DNA from: Pseudomonas iridis
GTDB lineage: Bacteria; Pseudomonadota; Gammaproteobacteria; Pseudomonadales; Pseudomonadaceae
Direction: 5' to 3'
DNA: 64,000 nt
Assembly (NCBI RefSeq): GCF_017980685.1
Contig: NZ_JACXXO010000001.1
Span: forward strand, 806,001 to 870,000
A program made the position numbers and the translations under genes. The notes beneath the pieces were generated by a model. The model saw only the letters and a list, made by a program, of their open reading frames with translations, searched no databases and had not been told where the DNA came from. The stretch's first letter is position 1, and every line of letters starts with the position of its first letter. Positions 18,987 through 28,487 of this stretch are shown here, one piece after another.

Positions 18987-19295
18987 ATGCAAGTCAACAT
19001 CAGTGGACACCAACTGGAAGTGACCGAACCTCTGCGCGACTACATCAATGAGAAACTTCAACGATTAGAGCGACATTTCGACAAGATCACCAACGTGCAA
19101 GTCACGATGTGCGTCGAAAAGCTGAAGCAGAAAATCGAAGCCACCTTGCATATCCCCGGCAGTGAAGTGGTCGCCAACGCAGAACATACCGATATGTATG
19201 CCGCGATCGACGCCTTGACCGACAAGCTGGACAAACAACTCAAAAAGCATAAGGAAAAGACCCAGAGCCTGCTCCAGGGCGCGACCGGTCGATAA
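18987..19295 (+). CDS. hpf: Ribosome hibernation-promoting factor (short HPF/YhbH type)
   Basis: HPF binds the small ribosomal subunit in slow growth and promotes inactive dimer formation. The 102-residue protein is the short HPF/RaiA form: MQVNISGHQLEVTEPLRDYI at the start, RLERHFDKITNVQV near residue 26, and a helix DMYAAIDALTDKLDKQLKKHKEK near 75 with basic residues that face rRNA. AAGGAG ends eight bases before the ATG at 18987; the upstream open frame is not credible. It lies between rpoN and ptsN as in other gammaproteobacteria. Confidence 0.94.
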   Translation: MQVNISGHQLEVTEPLRDYINEKLQRLERHFDKITNVQVTMCVEKLKQKIEATLHIPGSEVVANAEHTDMYAAIDALTDKLDKQLKKHKEKTQSLLQGATGR

Positions 19296-19306
19296 CCCCC
19301 TACCCC

Positions 19307-19771
19307 ATGATCCGACTTGAAAGTATCCTGACCCCCGGCCGTTCCCTCGTGAACGTGCCGGGCGGCAGTAAAAAGAAAGCCCTCGAACAGATTGCCAACC
19401 TGATCGCCCGCGAAGTGCCGGATCTGGAGATGCAAGATGTCTTCGAGGCTCTGATTGCCCGTGAAAAACTCGGTTCTACCGGTTTTGGTAACGGCATCGC
19501 TATTCCTCACTGTCGCCTCAAGGGTTGCCAGTCGCCGATCAGCGCTCTGATGCACCTTGAAGCCCCTATCGATTTCGACGCCATCGACGGTGCGCCGGTT
19601 GACCTGCTGTTCGTACTGCTGGTCCCCGAAGCCGCCACCGATGCGCATCTGGAGTTGCTACGCCAGATCGCCAGCATGCTGGATCGCAAAGATGTGCGCG
19701 ATAAACTGCGCAGCGCTTCAAGCAATGAAGCCTTGTACCAGGTTGTAGTGGACGAGCAGAGCGGGCAGTAA
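19307..19771 (+). CDS. ptsN: Nitrogen-PTS EIIA protein
   Basis: PtsN (EIIA-Ntr) is the terminal phosphoacceptor of the nitrogen phosphotransfer system and regulates potassium transport, carbon storage and stress functions rather than moving sugar. The 154-residue protein has the PTS EIIA type-2 fold with the phosphorylated histidine at position 68 in [13 protein letters not shown]. The start [20 protein letters not shown] is standard for Pseudomonas. Its stop is two bases before rapZ. ptsP, which encodes the first enzyme of the chain, is not in the window. Confidence 0.95.
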   Translation: MIRLESILTPGRSLVNVPGGSKKKALEQIANLIAREVPDLEMQDVFEALIAREKLGSTGFGNGIAIPHCRLKGCQSPISALMHLEAPIDFDAIDGAPVDLLFVLLVPEAATDAHLELLRQIASMLDRKDVRDKLRSASSNEALYQVVVDEQSGQ

Positions 19772-19773
19772 TC

Positions 19774-20631
19774 ATGCGCTTGATCATCGTCAGTGGCCGT
19801 TCCGGCTCAGGTAAAAGTACCGCGCTGAATGTCCTTGAGGACAACGGTTACTATTGCATCGACAATCTGCCGGCAGGCTTGCTGCCGGAACTCGCTGAGC
19901 GCGCACTGATCCACACTGAACTGGCGCAACCGCTGGTGGCGGTGTCGATCGATGCGCGCAACCTGCCAAGTCATCTCTCGCGTTTTCCCGAACTGCTTGA
20001 AGAAGTGCGCAGCCGCCATATCCAGTGCGATGTGCTGTATCTGGATGCCGACGAAGAGACCCTGCTCAAGCGTTTTTCGGAAACCCGTCGGCGCCACCCG
20101 CTGAGCAACGCCAATCGTTCGCTGGCCGAAGCGATCCAGGATGAAACTGCCCTGTTGGGGCCCATCGCCGACCTGGCCGATCTGAAGATCAATACCACCA
20201 ATCTGAACCTGTACCAGTTGCGCGACACCATAAAGCTGCGTCTGCTGAGTCAGCCGGAGTCGGGCACGGCATTTCTGGTTGAGTCATTTGGCTTCAAACG
20301 CGGCATGCCGGTGGATGCGGATCTGGTGTTTGACGTGCGCTGCCTGCCCAATCCGTACTGGAAGCCTGAGCTGCGTGCGCAATCGGGGCTCGATGAGCCG
20401 GTGGCCGAATACCTGGCAGCGCAGCCCGAGATTGAAGAAATGTTCCAGGACATTTTCAGCTACCTGCACAAATGGCTACCGCGCTTCGCCGCGAGCAATC
20501 GCGCCTACGTTACTGTTGCCATTGGCTGCACCGGCGGGCACCACCGCTCCGTCTACCTGACCGAACGCCTGGGTCAGACTCTGCAGAAAACACTGAAGAA
20601 CGTCCAGGTCCGCCACCGCGACCTCACCTAA
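19774..20631 (+). CDS. rapZ: RNase adapter / nucleotide-binding protein RapZ
   Basis: RapZ is a P-loop RNA-binding protein; in E. coli it presents the small RNA GlmZ to RNase E and so controls glucosamine-6-phosphate synthase. The 285-residue protein has Walker [10 protein letters not shown] at residues 8–16, a Walker B-like region near 59 and the conserved C-terminal RNA-binding domain with [17 protein letters not shown] near residue 250. Whether GlmY/GlmZ partners exist in Pseudomonas is unclear to me, so the target here may differ. It lies between ptsN and ptsO and is surely co-transcribed with them. Confidence 0.94.
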   Translation: MRLIIVSGRSGSGKSTALNVLEDNGYYCIDNLPAGLLPELAERALIHTELAQPLVAVSIDARNLPSHLSRFPELLEEVRSRHIQCDVLYLDADEETLLKRFSETRRRHPLSNANRSLAEAIQDETALLGPIADLADLKINTTNLNLYQLRDTIKLRLLSQPESGTAFLVESFGFKRGMPVDADLVFDVRCLPNPYWKPELRAQSGLDEPVAEYLAAQPEIEEMFQDIFSYLHKWLPRFAASNRAYVTVAIGCTGGHHRSVYLTERLGQTLQKTLKNVQVRHRDLT

Positions 20632-20646
20632 AGGATTCACACCGCG

Positions 20647-20922
20647 ATGCCTGCTCTGGAAATCGAAATCATCAACAAACTGGGTTTGCATGCCCGAGCG
20701 TCGGCGAAGTTTGTCGGGGTTGCCGGTCAGTATTCCGACTGCACGATCAGAGTAGGCCGCACACCAGAGACAACGGTTGATGGCAAAAGCATCATGGCAA
20801 TGATGATGCTGGCAGCTGGCAAAGGCACCAAAATCTATCTGAGCACCGAAGGCCATCAGGAACAGGAAGCGCTGGATGCGCTGGTGGCGTTGATCAACAA
20901 CTACTTCGACGAAGGCGGCTGA
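20647..20922 (+). CDS. ptsO: Nitrogen-PTS HPr-like phosphocarrier
   Basis: This 91-residue protein (NPr) carries phosphate from PtsP to PtsN. It has the HPr signature with the phosphorylated histidine at residue 15 in NKLGLHARASAKFV and the regulatory-site region GKSIMAMMMLAAGKGT near residue 45. The Ser-46 position is occupied by a serine (KSIM), but no HPr kinase is expected to act on it in this lineage unless hprK is present elsewhere. It is the last gene of the rpoN cluster, followed by a paired REP element. Confidence 0.94.
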   Translation: MPALEIEIINKLGLHARASAKFVGVAGQYSDCTIRVGRTPETTVDGKSIMAMMMLAAGKGTKIYLSTEGHQEQEALDALVALINNYFDEGG

Positions 20923-20930
20923 CAGCCAAA

Positions 20931-21011
20931 ATCAAAAGATCGCAGCCTGCGGCAGCTCCTACATTGGAATGCGTTTCCTGTAGGAGCTGCCGCAGGCTGC
21001 GATCTTTTGAT
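20931..21011. repeat. Paired REP palindrome, GCAGCTCCTACA family
   Basis: A near-perfect inverted repeat of about 33 bases per arm, reading ATCAAAAGATCGCAGCCTGC…GCAGCTCCTACA and its complement, separated by 13 bases. It lies exactly in the convergent gap between ptsO and the ZIP gene, where it could act as a two-way terminator. The same family recurs at 24859, 29379, 43736 and, as a single copy, 58082. Confidence 0.85.
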
Positions 21012-21013
21012 CT

Positions 21014-21907
21014 TCAACCCAGCGCCGTATCCATCACCATCATCAAACAGAACCCGATCAGCAAACCAAGGCTGGCCAGCTTGTCATGACCATTGCGTCG
21101 CGACTCCGGAATCACTTCGTGGGTCACCACCAGCAACATCGCCCCGGCCGCCAGCGCCAGGCCTAACGGCAACAGCACCTGCGCCAGACTGACCAGCCAC
21201 GCACACAACAGCGCAAACACCGGTTCGACCAGCCCTGACGCCGCGCCGATCAAGAACGCCTTGACCCGTGACATCCCCGCCCCAGCCAATACCAACGCAA
21301 TTACCAGTCCTTCCGGTACGTCCTGCAAGGCGATGCCCATGGCCAGACTGTCCGCGTCCGGCATGCCGCCGCCGGCCGATACCCCGACGGCCATTCCCTC
21401 AGGGATGTTATGAGCAATGATGGCGAACACGAACAGCCAGATCCGCGGTGGAATCACCGGGTGCTCGACGCTGCCCACGAGCATTTCCGGTGACGCACCG
21501 GACACCTTGCGATCCACCAGATACAGGCAGAACGCACCGAGCATGATGCCGAAGCAGATCAGGCCACTCGCCGCCCACGGTGTCAGACCCAGGCTCTCTG
21601 CGGCTGCAATGCCCGGGACAATCAGCGAAAACGCCGTCGCCGCCAGCATCACCCCGGCACCAAACCCCAGCAGCGTATCGCTGAGCGCCTGTGGCATGCG
21701 CCGAATCACCAACACCGGCACCGCTCCGAGCGCGGTGCCGAGCGCGCAGAGTGCGCCACCCTGCAACGCCCGCGACAGCCTCGGTTCCAGATTCAGCCAT
21801 TCCAGTCCGTGAGCTGCCAGTAAGGTCATGCCCGCCAGCAGCAACAGCGATCCCACTGCGTAACGAAACATACGCCCGCTTCCGACCGCCAGTGTCTCAG
21901 TGCCCAT
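21014..21907 (-). CDS. ZIP-family divalent metal permease
   Basis: This 297-residue inner-membrane protein belongs to the ZIP (ZupT/GufA) family that imports Zn2+, Fe2+ or Mn2+. About eight transmembrane helices are visible; helix IV carries HNIPEGMAVGVSAGGG and helix V ALQDVPEGLVIALVLAG, the two metal-binding motifs of the family. The gene follows sodA by 30 bases without a recognisable terminator, so it may be the last member of the iron-starvation operon. A role in manganese or iron supply under iron limitation is inferred from that position; the sequence alone does not fix the metal. Confidence 0.9.
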   Translation of the reverse strand: MGTETLAVGSGRMFRYAVGSLLLLAGMTLLAAHGLEWLNLEPRLSRALQGGALCALGTALGAVPVLVIRRMPQALSDTLLGFGAGVMLAATAFSLIVPGIAAAESLGLTPWAASGLICFGIMLGAFCLYLVDRKVSGASPEMLVGSVEHPVIPPRIWLFVFAIIAHNIPEGMAVGVSAGGGMPDADSLAMGIALQDVPEGLVIALVLAGAGMSRVKAFLIGAASGLVEPVFALLCAWLVSLAQVLLPLGLALAAGAMLLVVTHEVIPESRRNGHDKLASLGLLIGFCLMMVMDTALG

Positions 21908-21937
21908 AGTCAGCCTTGAATTGTTTTTTTAGAAGAC

Positions 21938-22549
21938 TTAAACCAGTGCAGCCTGATAGCGCGCAGCCACTTCAGGCCAATTGATCACGTTGTAGAACGC
22001 GTTGATGTATTCCGGCCGACGGTTCTGGTAGCGCAGGTAGTAGGCGTGCTCCCAAACGTCGAGGCCGAGAATCGGTGTGTTGCCGTTCATCAACGGACTG
22101 TCCTGATTACCGCTGCTTTCCACGACCAGTTTTTTCTCCGGGGTCACGCTCAGCCAGGCCCAGCCACTGCCGAACCGGGTCAGCGCAGCTTTGGTGAATG
22201 CCTCTTTGAAACTGTCGAGGCCACCCAGCTGTTCGTCGATGGCCTCGGCCAGCGCCCCGTCCGGTTTGCCGCCGCCGTTGGGTACCATGACTTCCCAGAA
22301 CAGCGAGTGGTTGGCATGGCCGCCGCCCTGATTGATCACCGCCGCGCGAAGTTTTTCCGGCAACTGTTGAACGCTGGCCACCAGTTTTTCTACTGGCCAT
22401 CCGGCATATTCAGTGCCTTCCACCGCAGCGTTGAGGTTGTTGATGTAGGTCTGGTGATGCTTGGTGTAATGGATTTCCATGGTCTGCGCATCGATGTGCG
22501 GCTCCAGGGCATCGTAGGCATAAGGCAAGGCAGGCAAGGTAAAAGCCAT
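21938..22549 (-). CDS. sodA: Superoxide dismutase, manganese type
   Basis: This enzyme dismutates superoxide to oxygen and peroxide. The 203-residue protein begins [20 protein letters not shown]; metal ligands are His in [10 protein letters not shown], His in [13 protein letters not shown], and Asp and His in [10 protein letters not shown] Gln in GNQDSPLM at the outer-sphere position and [10 protein letters not shown] favour manganese over iron. I start it at the ATG at 22549, one base after orfX ends; the longer frame would read into orfX. In P. aeruginosa the orthologue (sodM) is induced by iron starvation from the fagA promoter, and the same order is present here. Confidence 0.95.
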   Translation of the reverse strand: MAFTLPALPYAYDALEPHIDAQTMEIHYTKHHQTYINNLNAAVEGTEYAGWPVEKLVASVQQLPEKLRAAVINQGGGHANHSLFWEVMVPNGGGKPDGALAEAIDEQLGGLDSFKEAFTKAALTRFGSGWAWLSVTPEKKLVVESSGNQDSPLMNGNTPILGLDVWEHAYYLRYQNRRPEYINAFYNVINWPEVAARYQAALV

Positions 22550-22550
22550 T

Positions 22551-22991
22551 TCAATGGACTCCATGGTGATGTGGGGCTGGTGCGCGGCGCGCATTGCCGG
22601 TATCCGGACGCAACAGACGCTGGGTGCGTGGGTATTCGCCGTGGTCGCTGATGAAATTCAGCAGCTCGACGTACGTTTTGCTGCTCTGACGCAACGCCGC
22701 TTCACGCAGCGCGAGGCGCTGACGTTCGTCCTGCATCGTCTGCAACAGCCGTTGATGAATGGCGCAAAGGTATTCGGCGCTTTCTTCCGGCTGATTCAGG
22801 CGCAAGTGCAGATCCGCCAGGTTGTGATGGGAGATGACGCAGGCCGCCACCGCTTCGTCGGCATCGGCCCAGCGTTCGAACAGCACTTGCGCCAGGGCCA
22901 GCGCCTGCAGATAAGCCTCACGGGCATCGATCAGCTCGCCCAACATGAAGCAGCGATTGGCCCGTTCGATCGTGCGTTTCCAGTGCTCCAT
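22551..22991 (-). CDS. orfX: Conserved protein of the fumC–sodA operon (orfX), helical repeat type
   Basis: This 146-residue cytoplasmic protein has no signal peptide or membrane segment. It is mostly helical, with two TPR-like helix pairs ([20 protein letters not shown] near residue 9 and [20 protein letters not shown] near 52). The C-terminal tail is rich in Pro, Ala and His ([10 protein letters not shown]), which could bind metal. In P. aeruginosa the gene between fumC and sodA is known simply as orfX and is part of the iron-regulated transcript; no biochemical function is established. It starts 27 bases after fumC and ends one base before sodA. Confidence 0.85.
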   Translation of the reverse strand: MEHWKRTIERANRCFMLGELIDAREAYLQALALAQVLFERWADADEAVAACVISHHNLADLHLRLNQPEESAEYLCAIHQRLLQTMQDERQRLALREAALRQSSKTYVELLNFISDHGEYPRTQRLLRPDTGNARRAPAPHHHGVH

Positions 22992-23018
22992 GGTGAGCCT
23001 CCAAAGCGGTTGCGGGGA

Positions 23019-24401
23019 TTACACGCCGCCAGCGGTGAGTTTCTCGGGGTTGAGCAACTCTTCCAGCTGACTGCGCGACAGGTCGGTGTGCTCCAGCGCA
23101 ACGTCGATCACCGGGCGACCCTGTTTGTAGGCCTGCTTGGCGATTTCGGCGGCTTTCTGGTAACCGATGATCGGGTTGAGTGCGGTGACCAGAATCGGAT
23201 TGCGCGACAGCGCTTCCTTGAGCCGCGACTCGTTGACCTTGAAGCTGGCGATGGCTTTGTCAGCCAACAGGCGACTGGAGTTGGCCAGCAACTCGATGCT
23301 GCTCAACAGGTTCTGGGCAATGATTGGTAGCATCACGTTCAGCTCGAAATTGCCCGACTGGCCGGCGATGGTGATCACCGAATCGTTGCCGATCACTTGG
23401 GCGGCGACCATGGCGGTCGCTTCCGGGATCACCGGGTTGACCTTGCCCGGCATGATCGACGAACCCGGCTGCAGGGCTTCGAGTTCGATTTCGCCGAGAC
23501 CGGCCAAGGGCCCTGAGTTCATCCAGCGCAGGTCATTGGCGATTTTCATCAGCGACACAGCGATGGCCTTGAGCTGTCCGGAGACCGCTACGGCGGTGTC
23601 TTGCGAGCCGATCAGCGCGAACAGGTCTTTGCCTTGGGTGAACTGCACATGGGTCAACTGGCTGAGTTGACGGCTGAACCGCGCGGCGAACTCCGGATGT
23701 GCGTTGATTCCGGTACCGACCGCCGTCCCGCCCTGCGCGAGGGATTGCAGGCTTGGCAGCAGGTCCTGCAAATGACCGATGTTGGCCTTCAGTTGTTGCG
23801 CCCAGCCGTTGAGCACCTGGCTCATACGCACCGGCATCGCATCCATCAAATGCGTACGCCCGGTTTTGACGTGGTGATGCACTTGCTCGGCTTTGTGCTC
23901 GATGACCTGCACCAGGTGCAACATCGCCGGCAGCAGTTGTTCGTGCAGGGCCAGCGCAGCACTGACGTGGATGGTGGTCGGGATGATGTCGTTGCTGCTC
24001 TGGCCACAGTTGACGTGATCGTTGGCATTGACCGGCTCGCCAAGCAGGCGGCTGGCCAGGGTGGCGATCACCTCGTTGGCGTTCATGTTGGAACTGGTGC
24101 CAGAGCCGGTCTGGAAAATATCCACCGGGAAATGCCGCATGAAATCGCCTTCAAGCAAGCCTTGCGCGGCGTCGCTGATGGCTTTGCCCTGAGCGGCGCT
24201 GATCTGGTTGAGTTCGACGTTGGCCCGGGCTGCGGCGGCTTTGGCCAGGATCAATGCGCGGATGAATTGCGTCGGCATCGGTTTGCCGCTGATCGGGAAG
24301 TTATCCACTGCGCGCTGGGTTTGCGCGCCGTAGAGAGCGTCCACCGGCACCTGCAATTCGCCCATGCTGTCGCGCTCAATACGAGTGTTAGGGTCTGCCA
24401 T
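23019..24401 (-). CDS. fumC: Fumarate hydratase class II
   Basis: FumC is the iron-free, oxidation-resistant fumarase of the citric-acid cycle, interconverting fumarate and malate. The 460-residue protein has the superfamily signature GSSIMPGKVNPVIPE near residue 318, the substrate-binding TGSGTSSNMNANEV near 97 and KTGRTHLMDAMPV near 185. It replaces Fe-S class I fumarases when iron is short, which fits its place between fagA and sodA behind Fur boxes. The start overlaps the fagA end by 14 bases. Pseudomonads often have a second fumC elsewhere. Confidence 0.96.
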   Translation of the reverse strand: MADPNTRIERDSMGELQVPVDALYGAQTQRAVDNFPISGKPMPTQFIRALILAKAAAARANVELNQISAAQGKAISDAAQGLLEGDFMRHFPVDIFQTGSGTSSNMNANEVIATLASRLLGEPVNANDHVNCGQSSNDIIPTTIHVSAALALHEQLLPAMLHLVQVIEHKAEQVHHHVKTGRTHLMDAMPVRMSQVLNGWAQQLKANIGHLQDLLPSLQSLAQGGTAVGTGINAHPEFAARFSRQLSQLTHVQFTQGKDLFALIGSQDTAVAVSGQLKAIAVSLMKIANDLRWMNSGPLAGLGEIELEALQPGSSIMPGKVNPVIPEATAMVAAQVIGNDSVITIAGQSGNFELNVMLPIIAQNLLSSIELLANSSRLLADKAIASFKVNESRLKEALSRNPILVTALNPIIGYQKAAEIAKQAYKQGRPVIDVALEHTDLSRSQLEELLNPEKLTAGGV

Positions 24402-24789
24402 CAGTAAATCCTTGGACTAATTCAATAAGTGGAATCGAGGGTTGCAACTCGCAGGTCGCCAGTTGCCAGGTGTAGCGTTGCCAGCGTTTAAGCCGGCATT
24501 TGCACAGCGACAGGCGCTCCATTTCACGCAAGGGACGCCAGGCTTGATCGAGACAGAGGCTGCGCCAGTGCCACGGCAACGCGATGTCGGTGGCCGTGTC
24601 GAGCAGCAATCGGAAGGAAGTTTCAGCGACGGTCCAGGGCGAGGTCGCCGTGCAACAGGACAGATACCGGCCCTCGGCCAGGTAATGTTCGATCAGGCGC
24701 GGTTCGTCAGGATCCATCGCGCATCGGATCTGACGACTCATCCAGCGCCAGCTTTCGAGGTACGGCTGCTCGTGCAAGGCAGAACTCAT
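24388..24789 (-). CDS. fagA: Fur-associated gene FagA
   Basis: This 133-residue protein corresponds to FagA, the first gene of the Fur-controlled fagA–fumC–orfX–sodA operon described in P. aeruginosa. It has no known enzymatic function. The sequence is rich in Trp and Arg (SWRWMSRQIRC, LPWHWRSLCLDQAWRPLREM) with a pair of adjacent cysteines in LSCCTATSP and a CKC motif near residue 96. No signal peptide is present. Identification rests mainly on position and on the Fur boxes 17–48 bases upstream; weak sequence recognition supports it. Confidence 0.8.
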   Translation of the reverse strand: MSSALHEQPYLESWRWMSRQIRCAMDPDEPRLIEHYLAEGRYLSCCTATSPWTVAETSFRLLLDTATDIALPWHWRSLCLDQAWRPLREMERLSLCKCRLKRWQRYTWQLATCELQPSIPLIELVQGFTDGRP

Positions 24790-24805
24790 GATCCACGGCT
24801 CATTC

Positions 24806-24837
24806 GATAATGAGATTTATTATTAGATGATAATGAG
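24806..24837 (-). promoter_or_regulatory. Fur box(es) of the fagA operon
   Basis: GATAATGAGATTTATTATT at 24806–24824 matches the 19-base Fur consensus GATAATGATAATCATTATC at 15 positions. A further GATAATGAG follows at 24829–24837, so two overlapping sites are likely. They lie 17–48 bases before the fagA ATG, where bound Fur-Fe2+ would block transcription. The neighbouring DNA is strikingly AT-rich. Confidence 0.8.
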
Positions 24838-24858
24838 AACCAACACAAGAGCGCTCTT

Positions 24859-24944
24859 TGTAGGGGCTGCCGCAGGCTGCGATCTTTTGATTTTGATTTT
24901 TAGAAACAAGATCGATCAGTCACAGCCATCGGCAGCGCCTACAA
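24859..24944. repeat. Paired REP palindrome, GCAGCTCCTACA family (diverged copy)
   Basis: Left half TGTAGGGGCTGCCGCAGGCT and right half ACAGCCATCGGCAGCGCCTA face each other around an AT-rich spacer. The right half has several mismatches, so this is an older copy of the element at 20931. Confidence 0.75.
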
Positions 24945-24954
24945 AAGCAGGCAT

Positions 24955-24993
24955 AAAAAAGGCGCGCCACCCGATGGGGTGGCGCGCCTTTTT
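24955..24993 (-). terminator. Strong Rho-independent terminator of pmbA
   Basis: GGCGCGCCACCC (24961–24972) pairs perfectly with GGGTGGCGCGCC (24977–24988) around GATG. A run of six A precedes and five T follow, so it can act in both directions; pmbA is the nearest upstream gene, on the minus strand. Confidence 0.9.
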
Positions 24994-25010
24994 GCGTAGC
25001 AGATGGACGT

Positions 25011-26357
25011 TTAGCTGCCCGCCACCGTCATTCGCTCGATCAACACCGAGCCAGTGCGGATGTTGCTGCGCAGTTCCAGATCATTACCCACTGCGACGAT
25101 CTGCTTGAACATGTCGCGCATGTTGCCGGCGATGGTCACTTCCTGCACCGCGAACTGAATTTCGCCATTCTCGACCCAGAAACCCGCCGCCCCGCGCGAA
25201 TAGTCGCCGGTGACCATGTTCAATCCATGGCCCATCAACTCGGTGACCAACAACCCGCGACCCATGCGCCGCAACAATGCCGCTTGGTCTTCGTCGCCAT
25301 GGGTGACGAACAGGTTGTGCACGCCGCCAGCGTTGGCGGTGCTCGGCATGCCGAGTTTACGGCCGGAGTAAGTACCGAGGATGTACGACACCAACTCGCC
25401 TTTCTCGACGAACGGTTTGGCGTAGGTCGCCAGACCATCACCATCGTAGGAGGCGCTGCCCATGGCGCGCATCAGGTGAGGACGCTCATCGATGGTCAGC
25501 CACTCCGGGAACAGTTTCTGGCCCAGCGTGCCTTCCAGGAACGACGATTTTCGATACAGGCTGCCACCGGAAACCGCCGAGAGGAAACTGCCGAACAACC
25601 CGCCCGCCAGTTCGGCGGAAAACAGCACCGGCACTTCACAGGTCGGCACCGGACGCGCGCCCAAGCGACCCGCCGCCCGCTGCGCGGCACGTTGGCCGAT
25701 GCTCACCGGGTCGGCCAGCAACTCGCCCTGACGGCTCACGTCGTACCAGTAATCGCGCTGCATCTGGCCATCGGCTTCGGCGATCATCACGCAACTCAGG
25801 CTGTGTCGTGTCGACGCATAGCCACCGATGAAACCGTGGCTGTTGCCATACACGCGGCAGCCCTGGTGGGTGCTGAGTGTGGTGCCGTCGGCGTTTTTGA
25901 TCCGCGCATCGGCATCGAAAGCGGCCGCTTCACAGAGCAACGCTTTCTCGATGGCCTGTTCCGGGGTGATGTCCCATTCGTGGAACAAGTCGAAATCCTG
26001 CTGATCCCTGGCCATCAACGCCGCATCGGCCAAGCCTGAGGCTTCATCCTCGGATGTGTGCCTGGCGATCGCCAGTGCGGCAGCCACCGTCTCGCGAATC
26101 GCATCCGGCCCGGTGGCGGAGGTGCTGGCAGAGCCTTTGCGCTGGCCGACATACAACGTGATGCCAAAGCCCTGATCGCGGTTGAACTCGACTGTTTCGA
26201 CCTCGCGCTGACGCACGGATGTCGACAGGCCCTGCTCCAGCGACACCGCGACTTCACAGGCACTGGCGCCCTGGCGCTTGGCTTCGGCGATGATCTGCTC
26301 GACTTGTTCCTGCAGTGCCGGCAATGCCTGCGGGCCGACGCTTTGAACTGCACTCAT
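25011..26357 (-). CDS. pmbA: Metalloprotease subunit PmbA/TldE
   Basis: PmbA (TldE) is the non-catalytic partner of TldD in a heterodimeric protease that degrades unfolded peptides, matures microcin B17 and removes the antitoxin CcdA in E. coli. The 448-residue protein has the TldD/PmbA fold and lacks the zinc-binding HExxxH of TldD; it ends with the family segment [20 protein letters not shown] and MTVAGS. I use the ATG at 26357 because GGAG precedes it by six bases; in-frame ATG and GTG codons two and four positions earlier overlap that ribosome site. It is divergent from yjgA; tldD lies 700 bases away, past yjgA. Confidence 0.94.
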   Translation of the reverse strand: MSAVQSVGPQALPALQEQVEQIIAEAKRQGASACEVAVSLEQGLSTSVRQREVETVEFNRDQGFGITLYVGQRKGSASTSATGPDAIRETVAAALAIARHTSEDEASGLADAALMARDQQDFDLFHEWDITPEQAIEKALLCEAAAFDADARIKNADGTTLSTHQGCRVYGNSHGFIGGYASTRHSLSCVMIAEADGQMQRDYWYDVSRQGELLADPVSIGQRAAQRAAGRLGARPVPTCEVPVLFSAELAGGLFGSFLSAVSGGSLYRKSSFLEGTLGQKLFPEWLTIDERPHLMRAMGSASYDGDGLATYAKPFVEKGELVSYILGTYSGRKLGMPSTANAGGVHNLFVTHGDEDQAALLRRMGRGLLVTELMGHGLNMVTGDYSRGAAGFWVENGEIQFAVQEVTIAGNMRDMFKQIVAVGNDLELRSNIRTGSVLIERMTVAGS

Positions 26358-26465
26358 GCTCATCTCCACTCAAATTCTGCTTTCGGCTGGGGTCATCGAG
26401 CGACCGGGCCGGACAAGCGGCCCCCGACTGGTTATCATGGCGGCGTTTCTTTGCGGACTGCCACC

Positions 26466-26990
26466 ATGGTTGATTCTTACGACGACTCCCTCGATACGGG
26501 AGAAAAAAGCAAATCTCAGGTCAAACGCGAGCTGCATGCTCTGGTTGACCTTGGCGAGCGCCTTACAACACTCAAGCCTGACTTGGTGGCAAAACTGCCA
26601 CTGACCGACGCGATGCGCCGTGCCTTGGCCGATGCGCCGAAGCACACCGCGAATATTGCGCGGAAACGGCATTTGCAGTTCATCGGCAAACTGATGCGCG
26701 ATCAGGACACTGACGCGATCCTCATTTTGCTCGATCAACTCGATGCCTCCACTCGTCAGTACAACGAGCGTTTCCACAATCTCGAACGCTGGCGTGACCG
26801 CCTGATCGCCGGTGATGATGCCGTGCTGGAGAAATTCGTCCTGGAGTACCCGGACGCCGATCGCCAGCAACTGCGTTCCCTGATCCGTCAGGCTCAGCAT
26901 GAGGTTGCGCAAAACAAAGCGCCTGCCTCAAGCCGTAAAATCTTCAAGTACATCCGTGAGCTGGACGAGACTCAACGCGGTCTGCGTTGA
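26466..26990 (+). CDS. yjgA: Ribosome-associated protein YjgA (DarP, DUF615)
   Basis: YjgA/DarP is a small, highly charged all-helical protein that associates with late 50S ribosomal precursors and aids their assembly. The 174-residue product has the family patterns [19 protein letters not shown] near residue 15, [18 protein letters not shown] near 65 and [14 protein letters not shown] near the C-terminus. The ATG at 26466 follows a purine-poor leader; the open frame extends far upstream but that part is the shadow of pmbA. Being placed between pmbA and tldD is conserved in Pseudomonas and also near pmbA in E. coli. Confidence 0.93.
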   Translation: MVDSYDDSLDTGEKSKSQVKRELHALVDLGERLTTLKPDLVAKLPLTDAMRRALADAPKHTANIARKRHLQFIGKLMRDQDTDAILILLDQLDASTRQYNERFHNLERWRDRLIAGDDAVLEKFVLEYPDADRQQLRSLIRQAQHEVAQNKAPASSRKIFKYIRELDETQRGLR

Positions 26991-27000
26991 TATTCGCCAC

Positions 27001-27026
27001 CGGGTGGCCGCCCTGCGCGCCACCCG
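27001..27026. terminator. Hairpin in the convergent yjgA/tldD gap
   Basis: CGGGTGGC (27001–27008) pairs perfectly with GCCACCCG (27019–27026) around ten bases, in the middle of the 51-base gap between two converging genes. T-tracts are absent; the position suggests a shared transcription end. Confidence 0.45.
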
Positions 27027-27041
27027 AAGCTCCATCCCTTC

Positions 27042-28484
27042 CTATGCGCCCGTGCCACTCACGGTGATCGCATCGATTTTCAGCGTCGGCTGGCCAACAC
27101 CCACTGGTACCGACTGCCCATCCTTGCCACACGTTCCCACACCGCTATCGAGCGAAAGATCGTTACCGACCATCGACACCCGGCTCATCGCCTCAGGGCC
27201 GTTGCCGATCAACGTCGCACCTTTGACCGGCGCGGTGATCTTGCCGTCTTCGATCAGATACGCCTCGCTGGTGGAGAACACGAATTTGCCGCTGGTAATG
27301 TCGACCTGACCGCCGCCAAGGTTGGCGCAGTAGATGCCTTTCTTCACCGAGGCGATGATTTCGGCCGGATCGCTTTCGCCGCCAAGCATGTAGGTGTTGG
27401 TCATCCGCGGCATCGGCAGGTGTGCATAGGATTCACGACGACCGTTGCCGGTACGGGCTACGCCCATCAAGCGCGCGTTGAGCTTGTCCTGCATGTAGCC
27501 CTTGAGCACGCCGTTTTCGATCAGCGTGGTGCACTCGGTCGGGGTGCCTTCGTCGTCGACGCTCAGCGAGCCGCGACGGCCGCTCAAGGTGCCGTCATCG
27601 ACGATGGTGCAGAGCTTGGAAGCAACCATTTCGCCCATACGGCCGCTGTAGGCGGAGCTGCCCTTGCGGTTGAAGTCGCCTTCCAGACCGTGGCCAACCG
27701 CTTCATGCAGCAGCACACCGGACCAGCCCGAACCCAGCACCACCGGCAGCGTCCCGGCCGGTGCCGGAATCGCTTCCAGGTTCACCAGCGCCTGACGCAG
27801 CGCTTCACGGGCATAACCCATGGCGCGGTCTTCAGCGAGGAAATAACGGTAGTCGGTACGCCCGCCGCCGCCATGGCCGCCGCGCTCACGACGACCGTTC
27901 TGCTCGACAATAACGCTGACATTGAAACGCACCAGCGGTCGAACATCCGCCGCCAGACCGCCGTCGGTGGAAGCCACCAGAATGCGCTCCCAGACCCCGG
28001 CCATGCTCACGCTGACTTGCTGGATACGCGGATCGAGCGCGCGCGTGGCGACGTCGATACGCTTGAGCAGTTCGACTTTCTCGGCACGGCTCATTACTTC
28101 CAGCGGATTGTCCGGCGCATACAACTGGGCGACGTCCTGAGTGGTGAACGCCTGCACCGTGCCGTTCTGCCCGGCTCGGGAAATCGAACGGGCCGCACGC
28201 GCCGCCGCACCCAGGGCTTCAAGGGTGATCGCGTTGCTGTAGGCGAAACCGGTTTTCTCACCGGACTGCGCACGCACACCGACACCTTGGTCGAGATTGA
28301 AACTGCCTTCCTTGACGATGCCGTCTTCCAGCGCCCAGGACTCGGAGATCTGGCCCTGGAAATACAGGTCGGCAGCATCGATGCCCGGGCCCGCCAGATC
28401 GCCGAGTACGCTTTGCAGGCTCTCGATCGTCACGCCGCCGGGCGCCAAAAGGTGATCACTGACTGAGGACAACAACTCGCTCAT
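27042..28484 (-). CDS. tldD: Metalloprotease TldD
   Basis: TldD is the catalytic subunit of the TldD/TldE protease. The 480-residue protein carries the zinc motif [11 protein letters not shown] (HExxxH) near residue 261, with [10 protein letters not shown] around it, and a downstream [20 protein letters not shown] region containing the third metal ligand. The substrate channel-forming segment [16 protein letters not shown] is typical. It converges on yjgA and is followed in the same direction upstream by a carbon-nitrogen hydrolase only three bases away, so that hydrolase and tldD are one transcript. Confidence 0.96.
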   Translation of the reverse strand: MSELLSSVSDHLLAPGGVTIESLQSVLGDLAGPGIDAADLYFQGQISESWALEDGIVKEGSFNLDQGVGVRAQSGEKTGFAYSNAITLEALGAAARAARSISRAGQNGTVQAFTTQDVAQLYAPDNPLEVMSRAEKVELLKRIDVATRALDPRIQQVSVSMAGVWERILVASTDGGLAADVRPLVRFNVSVIVEQNGRRERGGHGGGGRTDYRYFLAEDRAMGYAREALRQALVNLEAIPAPAGTLPVVLGSGWSGVLLHEAVGHGLEGDFNRKGSSAYSGRMGEMVASKLCTIVDDGTLSGRRGSLSVDDEGTPTECTTLIENGVLKGYMQDKLNARLMGVARTGNGRRESYAHLPMPRMTNTYMLGGESDPAEIIASVKKGIYCANLGGGQVDITSGKFVFSTSEAYLIEDGKITAPVKGATLIGNGPEAMSRVSMVGNDLSLDSGVGTCGKDGQSVPVGVGQPTLKIDAITVSGTGA

Positions 28485-28487
28485 GGT

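Noticed and set aside
25011-28484. A peptide-antibiotic (RiPP) locus built around TldD/PmbA
   Set aside because: TldD/TldE process microcin B17 in E. coli, but no precursor peptide, cyclodehydratase or exporter gene is adjacent; the pair is the normal housekeeping one.
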